NCBI GenBank assembly: GCA_002102225.1
Contig: LQPB01000066.1
Location: 39,927 to 103,926, forward strand
Direction: 5' to 3'
Length of the DNA stretch: 64,000 bases
From: Mycobacterium interjectum
GTDB lineage: Bacteria; Actinomycetota; Actinomycetes; Mycobacteriales; Mycobacteriaceae
Below the pieces are notes generated by a model. It had not been told where the DNA came from. It saw only the letters and a program-made list of their open reading frames with translations, and did no database searches. The position numbers were made by a program, and so were the translations under genes. Below, one piece after another: positions 16,013-25,500 of this stretch. Position 1 is the stretch's first letter. Each line of letters opens with the position of its first letter.

Positions 16013-17032
16013 ATGAATCTCCTTGGAGACTTGACCAACCTGGTGGAAAAGCCTTTCGCGGCGATGTCCAGCATCATCAACACCCCCAACTCGGCCGGGC
16101 GATATCGGCCGTTCTATCTGCGCAATGTGCTGGATGCGGTGCAGGGCCGCACGCTCGAGGATGCCGTGCAGGGCAGGATCGTCCTCATCACCGGCGGCTC
16201 GTCGGGCATCGGCGAGGCCGCCGCCAAGAAGATCGCGGACGCGGGCGGGGTGGTGGTGCTGGTCGCCCGCACCCGGGAGAACCTCGAGAAGGTCGCCGAC
16301 GAGATCCGCGGCAACGGCGGAACCGCCCACGTCTACCCGTGCGATCTGTCCGACGTGGACGCCATCGCCGCGATGGCCGACCAGGTGATTGAGGACCTCG
16401 GCGGCGTCGACATCCTGATCAACAACGCCGGGCGGTCGATTCGGCGCTCGCTGAAGCTGTCCTACGACCGCATCCACGACTACCAGCGGACCATGCAACT
16501 GAACTACCTGGGCGCGGTCCAGCTCATCCTCAAGTTCATTCCCGGGATGCGGGAACGCGGGTTCGGGCAGATCATCAACGTCTCGTCGGTCGGGGTGCAG
16601 ACCCGCGCGCCGCGCTTCGGCGCCTACATCGCCAGCAAGGCCGCCCTCGACAGCCTGTGCGACGCCCTGCAGGCCGAGGTGGTGAACGACGACGTCAAGT
16701 TCACCACCGTGCACATGGCGTTGGTGCGCACGCCGATGATCAGCCCGACCACGATGTACGACAAGTTCCCCGCGCTGACGCCCGACCAGGCGGCCGGCGT
16801 GATCGCGGATGCGATCGTGCACCGGCCCAGGCGGGCGAGCTCGCCGTTCGGGCAGTTCGCCGCCGTCGCCGACGCCGTCAACCCGGCGGTGATGGACCGC
16901 CTGCGCAACCGCGCATTCGCCATGTTCAAAGATTCCGACGCGGCCAAGGGCGGCGAATCATCCAGTGATGCAGAGCCTTTCGACAAGCGGAGCGAGACGT
17001 TTGTCCGGGCGACCCGAGGGATACATTGGTGA
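16013..17032 (+). CDS. Short-chain dehydrogenase/reductase, putative fatty acyl-CoA reductase (Rv1543-like)
   Basis: A 339-residue SDR. The cofactor-binding motif TGGSSGIG, NNAG and the catalytic Ser...YIASK set are all intact. A roughly 50-residue N-terminal extension (LGDLTNLVEKP, then NSAGRYRPFYLRN) precedes the Rossmann fold. This resembles the C-terminal reductase of mycobacterial acyl-CoA reductases, and Rv1543 is annotated as a possible fatty acyl-CoA reductase. It probably reduces a long-chain acyl or aldehyde substrate with NADPH. The ATG at 16013 has CAGGAG at 15998-16003. A second SDR follows after 22 bases, so the two are likely an operon. Confidence 0.88.
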   Translation: MNLLGDLTNLVEKPFAAMSSIINTPNSAGRYRPFYLRNVLDAVQGRTLEDAVQGRIVLITGGSSGIGEAAAKKIADAGGVVVLVARTRENLEKVADEIRGNGGTAHVYPCDLSDVDAIAAMADQVIEDLGGVDILINNAGRSIRRSLKLSYDRIHDYQRTMQLNYLGAVQLILKFIPGMRERGFGQIINVSSVGVQTRAPRFGAYIASKAALDSLCDALQAEVVNDDVKFTTVHMALVRTPMISPTTMYDKFPALTPDQAAGVIADAIVHRPRRASSPFGQFAAVADAVNPAVMDRLRNRAFAMFKDSDAAKGGESSSDAEPFDKRSETFVRATRGIHW

Positions 17033-17054
17033 CACGGGGAAGATTGGTAAAACG

Positions 17055-17858
17055 ATGAGCCTTCCAAAACCTGACACCGACACCACCGTCGTCATCACCG
17101 GCGCCTCCTCCGGCATCGGCGCCGAACTGGCCCGCGGCCTGGCCCGCCGGGGGTTCCCGCTGCTGCTGGTCGCGCGGCGCCGGGAGCGCCTCGACGAACT
17201 CGCCAACGAGGTGGGCCAGGAATACTCGGTGGCGGTCGAGGTGCTGCCGCTGGACCTCAGCGATCCCAAGAGCCGCGCCAAGTTGGCGGACCGGCTGCGC
17301 ACCGAACCGATCGCCGGGCTGTGCAACAGCGCCGGCTTCGGCACCAGCGGGGTCTTCCACGAGCTGCCGCTCGACCGCGAAAGCGAAGAGATCACGCTCA
17401 ACGCGCTGGCATTGATGGAACTCACCCACGCCGTCCTGCCCGGCATGGTCGAGCGCGGCGCCGGCGCGGTGATGAACATCGCCTCGATCGCCGGTTTCCA
17501 GCCGTTGCCCTACATGGCCGTGTATTCGGCCACCAAGGCGTTCGTGCAAACGTTCTCCGAGGCCATCCACGAGGAGCTGCACGGGACGGGGGTGTCGGTG
17601 ACGGTCCTGTGCCCGGGTCCGGTCCCCACGGAATGGGCGGAGATCGCCAACGCCGAACGGTTCAGCATCCCGGTGGCGCAGGTGTCGCCGCACGACGTGG
17701 CCGAGGCGGCCATCGGCGGGATGCTGGCCGGCAAGCGCAGCGTGGTTCCGGGCATCGTGCCCAAGGTGGTCAGCACCGGCGGGAGGTTCGTGCCGCGCAC
17801 CCTGCTGCTGCCCGGGCTGCGGATCGGCAACCGATTCCGCGGCGGCCCGAGCCGCTAG
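17055..17858 (+). CDS. Short-chain dehydrogenase/reductase, ketoacyl-reductase type (Rv1544-like)
   Basis: A 267-residue SDR of the long-chain ketoacyl reductase type. TGASSGIG is near the N-terminus, CNSAG replaces the usual NNAG, and the catalytic YSATK with upstream Ser is present. The start MSLPKP at 17055 lies 22 bases after the Rv1543-like stop. The pair could reduce successive intermediates of a long-chain lipid. A C-terminal segment (PRTLLLPGLRIGNRFRGGPSR) is hydrophobic then basic, suggesting loose membrane association. Function is inferred from Rv1544, itself not well characterised. Confidence 0.88.
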   Translation: MSLPKPDTDTTVVITGASSGIGAELARGLARRGFPLLLVARRRERLDELANEVGQEYSVAVEVLPLDLSDPKSRAKLADRLRTEPIAGLCNSAGFGTSGVFHELPLDRESEEITLNALALMELTHAVLPGMVERGAGAVMNIASIAGFQPLPYMAVYSATKAFVQTFSEAIHEELHGTGVSVTVLCPGPVPTEWAEIANAERFSIPVAQVSPHDVAEAAIGGMLAGKRSVVPGIVPKVVSTGGRFVPRTLLLPGLRIGNRFRGGPSR

Positions 17859-17990
17859 CGCCCCCGGTGGTCCCGGTGCTCACCTGAGTCTCTGCCCCGG
17901 GGGATGGCGTGGTGGGCAGGAAGAGCACCCCTGCCAGACCGGGGCCGTTGCGGCGGAAGTGACGGAGCCGCCGCGGTTTAGGCTCGAGCA

Positions 17991-18422
17991 ATGGCCGCCG
18001 TTGAGATGACCACCGACATGCCGATGACCCCGCAGGACATGTGGGATCACGTGGCCGACCTGTCCGATCTGGGCGACTGGCTGGTGATGCACGAGGGGTG
18101 GCGCAGCGAGCTGCCCGACGAGATCACCGCGGGCACCGAGATCGTGGGAGTGGCGCGGTCCAAGGGCCTGCGCAACCGGGTGACGTGGACGGTGACGAAG
18201 TGGGACCCGCCGCACGAGGTCGCGATGAAGGGATCCGGCAAGGGCGGGGCGAAATACGCCGTCACGCTGACCGTCCGGGCCGCCGGGAACGGGTCCACCC
18301 TGGGCCTGCGCCTGGAGCTGGGCGGGCGTCCGTTGTTCGGTCCGGTGGGTTCGGCCGCGGCCCGAGCGGTCAAAGGGGACGTGGAGAAGTCGCTCAAGCA
18401 GTTTGTGGAGCTTTACGGCTAG
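17991..18422 (+). CDS. SRPBCC (START-like) family protein, Rv1546-like
   Basis: A 143-residue helix-grip protein of the polyketide cyclase/SRPBCC group, whose cavity binds hydrophobic ligands. The pattern MPMTPQDMWDHVADLSDLGDW, split after 20 here, is the conserved first helix and strand, and a C-terminal amphipathic helix (VEKSLKQFVEL) closes the fold. It follows the two SDR genes by 132 bases, as Rv1546 does in M. tuberculosis, but the small Rv1545 is not present in that gap. Ligand unknown. The last 29 bases overlap the convergent mmpL stop region. Confidence 0.85.
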   Translation: MAAVEMTTDMPMTPQDMWDHVADLSDLGDWLVMHEGWRSELPDEITAGTEIVGVARSKGLRNRVTWTVTKWDPPHEVAMKGSGKGGAKYAVTLTVRAAGNGSTLGLRLELGGRPLFGPVGSAAARAVKGDVEKSLKQFVELYG

Positions 18423-21306
18423 GCAGCACGGCCGGGTCGTCGTCCTCCCACAGCAGCAGCTGACGCACCGCCGCCCGCGACCCGTAGGGCTGCAGCATCG
18501 TGCTGGCCGGCCGCGGGCGCACCCGTTGAGGCCACCAGAACCAGCGCCCCAGAAGCGTTGCGACGGAAGGCGTCATGAATGAACGCACGATCAAGGTGTC
18601 GAACAACAGCCCGAGGCCGATGGTGGTCCCGATCTGGCCGAGCACCTGAAAACCGCTGAACACGAACGCGCACATGGTGATCGCGAAGACCAGCCCTGCG
18701 GACGTGACCACCGAACCCGAGCCGGCCATCGAGCGGATGATGCCGGTCTTGAGGCCGGCGTGGATCTCCTCTTTGAACCGGGAGATCAACAGCAGGTTGT
18801 AGTCGGAGCCGACCGCCAGGAGCAGGATCACCGCCAGCGCCAGCACGACCCAATACAGCTTGATGCCGAACAGGTACTGCCACACCAGCACCGACAGCCC
18901 GAACGAGGCGCCCAGCGAAAGGGCCACCGTCCCAACGATGACGAGCGCCGCGACGAGGCTGCGCGTGATGATCAACATGATCAGCAGGATCAGGGCCAGC
19001 GCGGCGAATCCCACGATCAGCAGGTCGTAGTTGGCCCCCTCCTTGATGTCCTTGTACGTCGCCGCCGTGCCGCCGACATAGATTTTGGCGTCGGCCATCG
19101 GCGTGCCCTTCAGGGCCTCGTGCGCGGCGTTGACGATCGGGTCGATGTGCGAGATGCCCTGCGGCGTAGCGGGATCCCCGTCATGGGTGACGATCATCCG
19201 GGCCGCCTCGCCGTCGGGGGAGAGGAACAGCTTCAGTCCGCGCTTGAAGTCGGGGTTGTTGAACACCTCGGGGGGCAGGTAGAAGCTGTCGTCGTTCTTC
19301 GCGGTGTCGAAGGCCTGCCCCAGCGCCGTCGAGTTGTCGATCGCGGCCTGGGTCTGGGCGTTGATGCCGGCTTGGGTGGCGTGGCTCGCCAGCGCCAGTT
19401 GGCGGTTGGTCTCCTGGCTGTCGATCTGGGGCGGGATCAGCGCGACCAGTTTCGGCTGCAGCGCGTCGAGCTTGTCCAGGGTGGCCGTGAGGTTCTCGAA
19501 CTTCTCCGTGAGCTGGTCGACGCCGTCGAGAGCGTCCAGCACCGAGCGGATCGCGAAGCAGGCGGGGATGTCGAAGCAGTGCCTCTCCCAATAGAAATAG
19601 CTGCGAATCGGCCGGAAGAAGTCGTCGAAGTTGGCGATCTTGTCGCGCAGATCCCGGATCGTGTCGACCGTGTCGTGAAAGCTCTGCGTCTCGCTGTGGG
19701 TGGCCGCGGCAAGCTGCTGCTGCAGGGTGTACTGCTCCTTCAGGATGTTGATCGTCTTCGCCAGCTCGCCGGCCTGCTTGAGCAGGTCGTCCGCCCGATC
19801 CCGTTGGTACGTCAGGTTTTCCTGTTGGGCGGCGCTCTGATTGCTGATCACGAACGCGAGCGAGCTGTGCACGAGCGGGGTTCCCAACGGCCGGGTGATG
19901 GTCTGCACCTGGGCGATGCCGGGGACGTGGAACACCGCCTTGGCGACCCGGTCCAGGATCAGCATGTCGGCCGGGTTACGCATGTCGTGATCCGTTTCGA
20001 CCATGAGCAATTCGGGCTCGAGCCGAGCGCGGGAGAAGTGCCGCTCAGCCGCGGTGTAACCGATGTTGGCCGGGGCGCTGGCGGGCATGTAGGGCCGGGT
20101 GTCGTAGCTCGTCTTGTATCCGGGCAGCGCCAACAGGCCCACGAGGGCGAGGGCGCACGCGGCGGTGAGCACGGGGGCGGGCCAGCGAACGATGGCGGTG
20201 CCGATCCGTCGCCAACCGCGCGTCCGCATCGCGCGTTTCGGCTCGAAGACGCCTATGGCGGCGCCCAGGGTGAGCACGGCCGGGCCCAGGGTGAGCGAGG
20301 CGATGAGCGCGACGAGGATGCCGAGAGCGGCTGGAATGCCCAGGCTTTGGAAGTAAGGCAGCCGGGTGAAGCTCAGACAGAAGACCGCGCCGGCCACGGT
20401 CAGCCCCGAGCCCAACACGATGTGGGCCGTTCCGCGGTACATGGTGTGGTAGGCGGTTTCCTTGTCCTCGCCGGTCCCGCGCGCCTCCTGATAGCGGCCG
20501 ACGAAAAAGATCGCGTAGTCCGTGCCGGCGGCGATCACCAGCAACGTGAGGATGTTCGTCGCATACGTCGACAACCCGATGACTCCGGCGTTGCCCAGGA
20601 AGGCGACGATGCCCCGGGCGGCGGACATCTCGATGAGGACCGTGAACAGCACGAGCAGCATCGTGAAGATGGAACGGTAGACGAACAGCAACATCAGCGC
20701 GATCACCCCGACGGTGATCGCCGTGACCTTCGCGGTGCCCTTGCTGCCGACGTCGAACTGATCGGAGATCAGCGGCGCCGCGCCGGTCACGTAGACCTTG
20801 ACGCCGGGCGGGGGTTGCATGTGCTCGACGATGTCGCGGACGGCGCCGACGCCCTCGTTGGCCAGCGCCGAGCCCTGATTGCCGGCGAGGAACAGCTGGA
20901 CGTAGGCCGCCTTGCCGTCGTTGCTCTGCGACCCCGCCGCGGTCAGGGTGTCACCCCAGAAGTCCTGAACGTGCTGGACGTGCTTGCGGTCCTGCTCGAG
21001 CTTGCGGATCATCGCGTCGTAGAACTTGTGCGCGTCCGCGCCGAGCGGTTTGTCGCCTTCCAGGACGATCATCGCCTGGCTGTCGGTATCGAACTCCTGA
21101 AACTTCTGGCCGATGCGCTTGATCGCCTTGAGCGACGGCGCGTCGGGGGAGTTCAGGGCCACATTGTGGGTTTTCCCGACCTCTTCCAGCTGGGGCACCG
21201 CGATGTTGGTGATGGCGGCCAGCGCGACCCAGAACAGCAGGATCGGCAGCGAGAGCCGGCGGATGATGTGCGGCACGCGGGGCCGCGTCTCTTGGTGGTT
21301 GCTCAT
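18394..21306 (-). CDS. MmpL4/5-type RND lipid transporter
   Basis: A 970-residue RND exporter with twelve predicted membrane helices and two periplasmic porter domains. The proton-relay Asp-Tyr pairs are visible in TM4 (GTDYAIFFVGRYQEAR) and TM10 (GSDYNLLLISRFKEE). A helical insert of about 200 residues (roughly 500-700) carries heptad-like Leu/Gln stretches and a paired-Cys HCFDIPACF, the coiled-coil domain typical of MmpL4/MmpL5. The ATG overlaps the mmpS stop (ATGA), so the two are translated together. By family it exports siderophores, glycopeptidolipids or drugs; the cargo is unknown. Not at this place in M. tuberculosis; regulated probably by the TetR at 21877. Confidence 0.92.
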   Translation of the reverse strand: MSNHQETRPRVPHIIRRLSLPILLFWVALAAITNIAVPQLEEVGKTHNVALNSPDAPSLKAIKRIGQKFQEFDTDSQAMIVLEGDKPLGADAHKFYDAMIRKLEQDRKHVQHVQDFWGDTLTAAGSQSNDGKAAYVQLFLAGNQGSALANEGVGAVRDIVEHMQPPPGVKVYVTGAAPLISDQFDVGSKGTAKVTAITVGVIALMLLFVYRSIFTMLLVLFTVLIEMSAARGIVAFLGNAGVIGLSTYATNILTLLVIAAGTDYAIFFVGRYQEARGTGEDKETAYHTMYRGTAHIVLGSGLTVAGAVFCLSFTRLPYFQSLGIPAALGILVALIASLTLGPAVLTLGAAIGVFEPKRAMRTRGWRRIGTAIVRWPAPVLTAACALALVGLLALPGYKTSYDTRPYMPASAPANIGYTAAERHFSRARLEPELLMVETDHDMRNPADMLILDRVAKAVFHVPGIAQVQTITRPLGTPLVHSSLAFVISNQSAAQQENLTYQRDRADDLLKQAGELAKTINILKEQYTLQQQLAAATHSETQSFHDTVDTIRDLRDKIANFDDFFRPIRSYFYWERHCFDIPACFAIRSVLDALDGVDQLTEKFENLTATLDKLDALQPKLVALIPPQIDSQETNRQLALASHATQAGINAQTQAAIDNSTALGQAFDTAKNDDSFYLPPEVFNNPDFKRGLKLFLSPDGEAARMIVTHDGDPATPQGISHIDPIVNAAHEALKGTPMADAKIYVGGTAATYKDIKEGANYDLLIVGFAALALILLIMLIITRSLVAALVIVGTVALSLGASFGLSVLVWQYLFGIKLYWVVLALAVILLLAVGSDYNLLLISRFKEEIHAGLKTGIIRSMAGSGSVVTSAGLVFAITMCAFVFSGFQVLGQIGTTIGLGLLFDTLIVRSFMTPSVATLLGRWFWWPQRVRPRPASTMLQPYGSRAAVRQLLLWEDDDPAVLPSRKAPQTA

Positions 21307-21749
21307 CCCGACTTATCCAGGCAGAAGGTGTATGCGTCGACTTGATTCACGGTGCGTTCGTCCTTGACCTCGCCGTTGACGATGATCCGGCAGCCGAGGG
21401 TGTCCCCGGTGCCCTGCGCCACCACGTTGCCGATCACCGCGGGCTCCGTCGTGGTGATGGTGTACGACCAGGGCAGTGGCGCGTTCTTCACTTGCTGCGG
21501 TTGAGCGTTGACGTCTAGGTAGTTGATGGTCGCCACGGCGCCCGGCGCGCCGAAGACCTCGAGGACCACCTTCTTGGGGTTGAACGGGACGATCTCGTTG
21601 GCCAGGCCGCTGTTGGCCGAGACGTTGGAGTGGGAGCCGAAGATCCCGTGCAGGCGATAGATTGCGAATCCCGTGAGCGTGACGACGAGCACCGCAACCA
21701 ACGGTATCCATCCTCGCCTGACGACGGACGCAATCGAAATCCCCTTCAC
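21303..21749 (-). CDS. MmpS-family accessory protein
   Basis: A 148-residue partner of the downstream MmpL. One N-terminal membrane anchor (about residues 15-33, WIPLVAVLVVTLTGFAIY) is followed by RLHGIFGSH and a beta-sandwich domain with the family words VLEVFGAPG, LPWSYTITTTEP and GCRIIVNG. The final Cys (TFCLDKSG) is the usual disulphide partner. GTG start at 21749 with GAAAGG upstream. The stop overlaps the MmpL start by 4 bases. MmpS proteins stabilise MmpL and help periplasmic transfer of cargo. Confidence 0.92.
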   Translation of the reverse strand: MKGISIASVVRRGWIPLVAVLVVTLTGFAIYRLHGIFGSHSNVSANSGLANEIVPFNPKKVVLEVFGAPGAVATINYLDVNAQPQQVKNAPLPWSYTITTTEPAVIGNVVAQGTGDTLGCRIIVNGEVKDERTVNQVDAYTFCLDKSG

Positions 21750-21810
21750 CCGTTGGCCTTTCGATGCTCAGGCGCCACCATCACGCTGCCGTGTTGAGCG
21801 TGATCGCTGG

Positions 21811-21837
21811 GTATGACCATACGGTACTGACCAGTAC
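21811..21837. promoter_or_regulatory. Double TetR-type operator before mmpS
   Basis: Two adjacent inverted repeats with the same TGACCA core: GTATG-AC-CATAC (21811-21822) and GTACTG-AC-CAGTAC (21824-21837), with starts 13 bp apart. They lie 62-88 bp upstream of the mmpS GTG and just downstream of the tetR gene in the direction of transcription. Tandem sites of this kind are typical of a TetR repressor of an mmpS-mmpL operon. Confidence 0.6.
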
Positions 21838-21876
21838 TGCGCAAGAGACGGGACCGTACACTTTGCGGACCATCTA

Positions 21877-22485
21877 TCAACTGGCCTGATATCCGCTGGA
21901 ACCGGTGAGTCCGGGCATGAGGAAGCCGTCCACCAGCGCTTGCACGGTGCGACGGGTAGGTGCCTCGCCGGGCAGGATGGAGCGGAAGATCAGGTAGCCG
22001 GGCAACAGGTCCCAGAGCTCGTCGGCGATGGCCTCCTCGTCGATCTCGCCGCGATCGACGGCCTGCCGCAGGATGTGCTGGATCGCCTCCTTGCGCTGAT
22101 CGAGGAACTGGTGCTGCAGGGCGTCCCGCAGGGCGGGGTCGCGCGAGACCTCGACGAGCACCGCGCGGATGGTGCCGGCGTTGAGCCGGCCCTGCTGGCA
22201 GATGGTCTCGCCGATCTGGAGCAGATCACCGCGCAACGTGCCGGTTTCCGGCGGAACCGCGACCTGGCAGATGCCCTCGATGAAGGCGGCGAGCACCAGT
22301 TCGGCTTTCGACGGCCAGCGCCGGTACACCGTGGCCTTGCTGGCCCGGGCTTCGCTGGCCACGGCGTCCACCGTCAACCCGTCGTAGCCGTGCTCCTGCA
22401 ACAGCCGCAGCGTCACCGCGAGCAACTCGGCCTCGCGCGGCGACCACGGCGACGGCCCCGCGCGCCGGTCGGCTGTCTGGGGCAT
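21877..22485 (-). CDS. TetR-family regulator of the mmpS-mmpL module
   Basis: A 202-residue TetR repressor. The helix-turn-helix spans about residues 20-60, with GYDGLTVDAVASEARASKAT and VYRRWPSKAELV. The C-terminal domain ends in FRSILPGEAPTRRTVQALVD, a form seen in TetR/AcrR_C-type regulators of efflux pumps. The ATG at 22485 has AAGGTGG nine bases upstream; longer forms to 22533 lack a ribosome site. It is transcribed in the same direction as mmpS-mmpL with 127 bp between them that hold two palindromes. It most likely represses that operon and is relieved by a hydrophobic effector. Confidence 0.87.
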   Translation of the reverse strand: MPQTADRRAGPSPWSPREAELLAVTLRLLQEHGYDGLTVDAVASEARASKATVYRRWPSKAELVLAAFIEGICQVAVPPETGTLRGDLLQIGETICQQGRLNAGTIRAVLVEVSRDPALRDALQHQFLDQRKEAIQHILRQAVDRGEIDEEAIADELWDLLPGYLIFRSILPGEAPTRRTVQALVDGFLMPGLTGSSGYQAS

Positions 22486-22585
22486 AGCGCCCACCTTAGA
22501 TCCGCGGCGCCCGGGCGCGTGAGTTAAAGACACACTTGCGACACGCCGGGGATGCGTCGGTAGTCGGTCATAGACTGGCGTCCCT

Positions 22586-25500
22586 ATGACCGGTTCGTTG
22601 CCTCCTCACGCGAGCGTTCGTCGCGAGTCGTCGTTCGTGCACCTGCATAACCACACCGAGTACTCGATGCTGGACGGGGCCGCGAAGATCACGCCGATGC
22701 TCGACGAGGTGCAGCGGCTGGGGATGCCCGCGGTCGGGATGACCGACCACGGGAACATGTTCGGGGCCAGCGAGTTCTACAACGCGGCTACCAAGGCGGG
22801 GATCAAGCCGATCATCGGGGTGGAGGCGTACATCGCCCCGGGCTCGCGCTTCGACACCCGGCGCGTCACCTGGGGGGATCCCAGCCAGAAGGCCGACGAC
22901 GTCTCCGGCAGCGGTTCCTACACGCACCTGACGATGGTGGCCGAGAACGCCACCGGCCTGCGCAACCTGTTCAAGCTGTCCTCGCTGGCGTCCTTCGAGG
23001 GCCAGCTGAGCAAGTGGTCGCGGATGGACGCCGAGCTCATCGCCGAACACGCCGAGGGCATCATCATCACCACCGGCTGCCCCTCCGGGGAGGTGCAGAC
23101 CCGGCTGCGCCTGGGCCACGACCGGGAGGCGCTGGAGTCGGCCGCCAAGTGGCGCGAGATCGTCGGGCCGGACAACTACTTCCTCGAGCTGATGGATCAC
23201 GGCCTGGCCATCGAACGGCGGGTCCGCGAGGGGTTGCTCGAGATCGGCCGCAAGCTCGGGATCCCGCCGCTGGCCACCAACGACTGCCACTACGTCACCC
23301 GCGACGCCGCCCACAACCACGAGGCGCTGCTGTGCGTGCAGACCGGCAAGACGCTGTCGGATCCCAACCGGTTCAAGTTCGACGGCGACGGCTACTACCT
23401 GAAGTCGGCCGCCGAGATGCGTCAGATCTGGGACAGCGAGGTGCCCGGCGCCTGCGACTCGACGCTGTTGATCGCCGAGCGCGTCCAGCCCTACGACGAG
23501 GTGTGGGCGCCCCGCGACCGGATGCCGGTCTTCCCGGTGCCCGAGGGGCACGACCAGGCGTCGTGGCTGCGGCACGAGGTGGACGCCGGGCTGCGCCGGC
23601 GGTTTCCCGACGGCGCGCCGGACGGTTACGCCGCCCGCGCGGAGTACGAGATCGACGTCATCTGCGGCAAGGGCTTCCCGTCGTACTTCCTGATCGTGGC
23701 GGACCTGATCAACTACGCGCGGTCGGTGGGCATTCGCGTCGGGCCGGGCCGGGGCTCGGCCGCCGGGTCGCTGGTGGCCTACGCGCTGGGCATCACCGAC
23801 ATCGACCCGATCCCGCACGGCCTGCTGTTCGAGCGGTTCCTCAACCCCGAGCGCACGTCGATGCCCGACATCGACATCGACTTCGACGACCGTCGCCGCG
23901 GTGAGATGGTGCGCTACGCCGCCGACAAGTGGGGCTCCGACCGGGTGGCCCAGGTCATCACCTTCGGCACCATCAAAACCAAAGCCGCGCTGAAGGATTC
24001 GGCGCGCATCCACTACGGCCAGCCCGGCTTCGCGATCGCCGACCGGATCACCAAGGCGTTGCCGCCGCCTATCATGGCCAAGGACATCTCGCTGTCGGGC
24101 ATTACCGACCCCAACCACGAGCGCTACAAGGAAGCCGCCGAGGTCCGCGGCCTGATCGAGACCGACCCGGACGTCCGCACCATCTACCAGACCGCGCGCG
24201 GCCTGGAGGGCCTGATCCGCAACGCGGGCGTGCACGCCTGCGCGGTGATCATGAGCAGCGAGCCGCTCACCGAGGCGATCCCGCTGTGGAAGCGGCCGCA
24301 GGACGGCGCCATCATCACCGGCTGGGATTACCCGTCGTGCGAGGCCATCGGCCTGCTCAAGATGGACTTCCTGGGCCTGCGCAACCTCACGATCATCGGT
24401 GACGCGATCGAGAACATCAAGGCCAACAAGGGAATTGACCTCGACCTGGAGTCCGTGCCGCTGGACGACAAGGCCACCTACGAACTGCTCGGGCGCGGCG
24501 ACACGCTGGGGGTGTTCCAGCTCGACGGCGGCCCCATGCGCGACCTGCTGCGCCGCATGCAACCGACCGGGTTCGAGGACATCGTCGCGGTGCTCGCGCT
24601 GTACCGGCCCGGGCCGATGGGCATGAACGCCCACAACGACTACGCCGACCGCAAGAACAACCGGCAGGCGATCAAACCGATCCACCCCGAGCTCGAGGAG
24701 CCGCTGCGCGAGATCCTCGCCGAGACCTACGGCCTGATCGTGTATCAGGAGCAGATCATGCGCATCGCGCAGAAGGTCGCCAGCTACTCGTTGGCCCGAG
24801 CCGACATTCTGCGCAAGGCGATGGGCAAGAAGAAACGGGAAGTGCTGGAAAAGGAGTTCGAGGGCTTCTCCGACGGCATGAAGGCCAACGGCTTTTCGGC
24901 CGGCGCGATCAAGGCATTGTGGGACACCATCCTTCCGTTCGCCGACTACGCGTTCAACAAGTCGCACGCCGCGGGCTACGGCCTGGTGTCCTACTGGACC
25001 GCCTACCTCAAGGCCAACTACGCGGCCGAGTACATGGCCGGGCTGCTGACCTCGGTCGGTGACGACAAAGACAAGGCCGCCGTCTACCTCGCCGACTGCC
25101 GCAAGCTGGGCATCACGGTGCTGCCGCCGGACGTCAACGAGTCCGGACTGAACTTCGCCTCGGTCGGGGCCGACATCCGCTACGGGCTGGGCGCGGTGCG
25201 CAACGTCGGCGCCAACGTGGTGAGCTCGTTGATCGGCACCCGCGGCGAGAAGGGCAAGTTCACCGACTTCTCGGACTACCTCAACAAGATCGACATCTCG
25301 GCCTGCAACAAGAAGGTCACCGAGTCGCTGATCAAGGCGGGCGCCTTCGACTCGCTCGGGCACGCCCGCAAGGGCCTGTTCCTGGTGCACACCGACGCCG
25401 TCGACTCGGTGCTGGGCACCAAAAAGGCCGAGGCGATGGGGCAATTCGACCTCTTCGGTGGCTCCGAGGGGGAGGCCGCCGGTGACTCCGTCTTCACCAT

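Noticed and set aside
18760..21345. An 861-codon open frame antisense to the first mmpL
   Set aside because: Highly charged, repetitive composition; the mmpL frame has clear membrane helices and proton-relay motifs.
18394..22485. Transposon origin for the tetR-mmpS-mmpL module
   Set aside because: No transposase, terminal inverted repeats or target duplications were seen at either edge; only the synteny difference suggests insertion.
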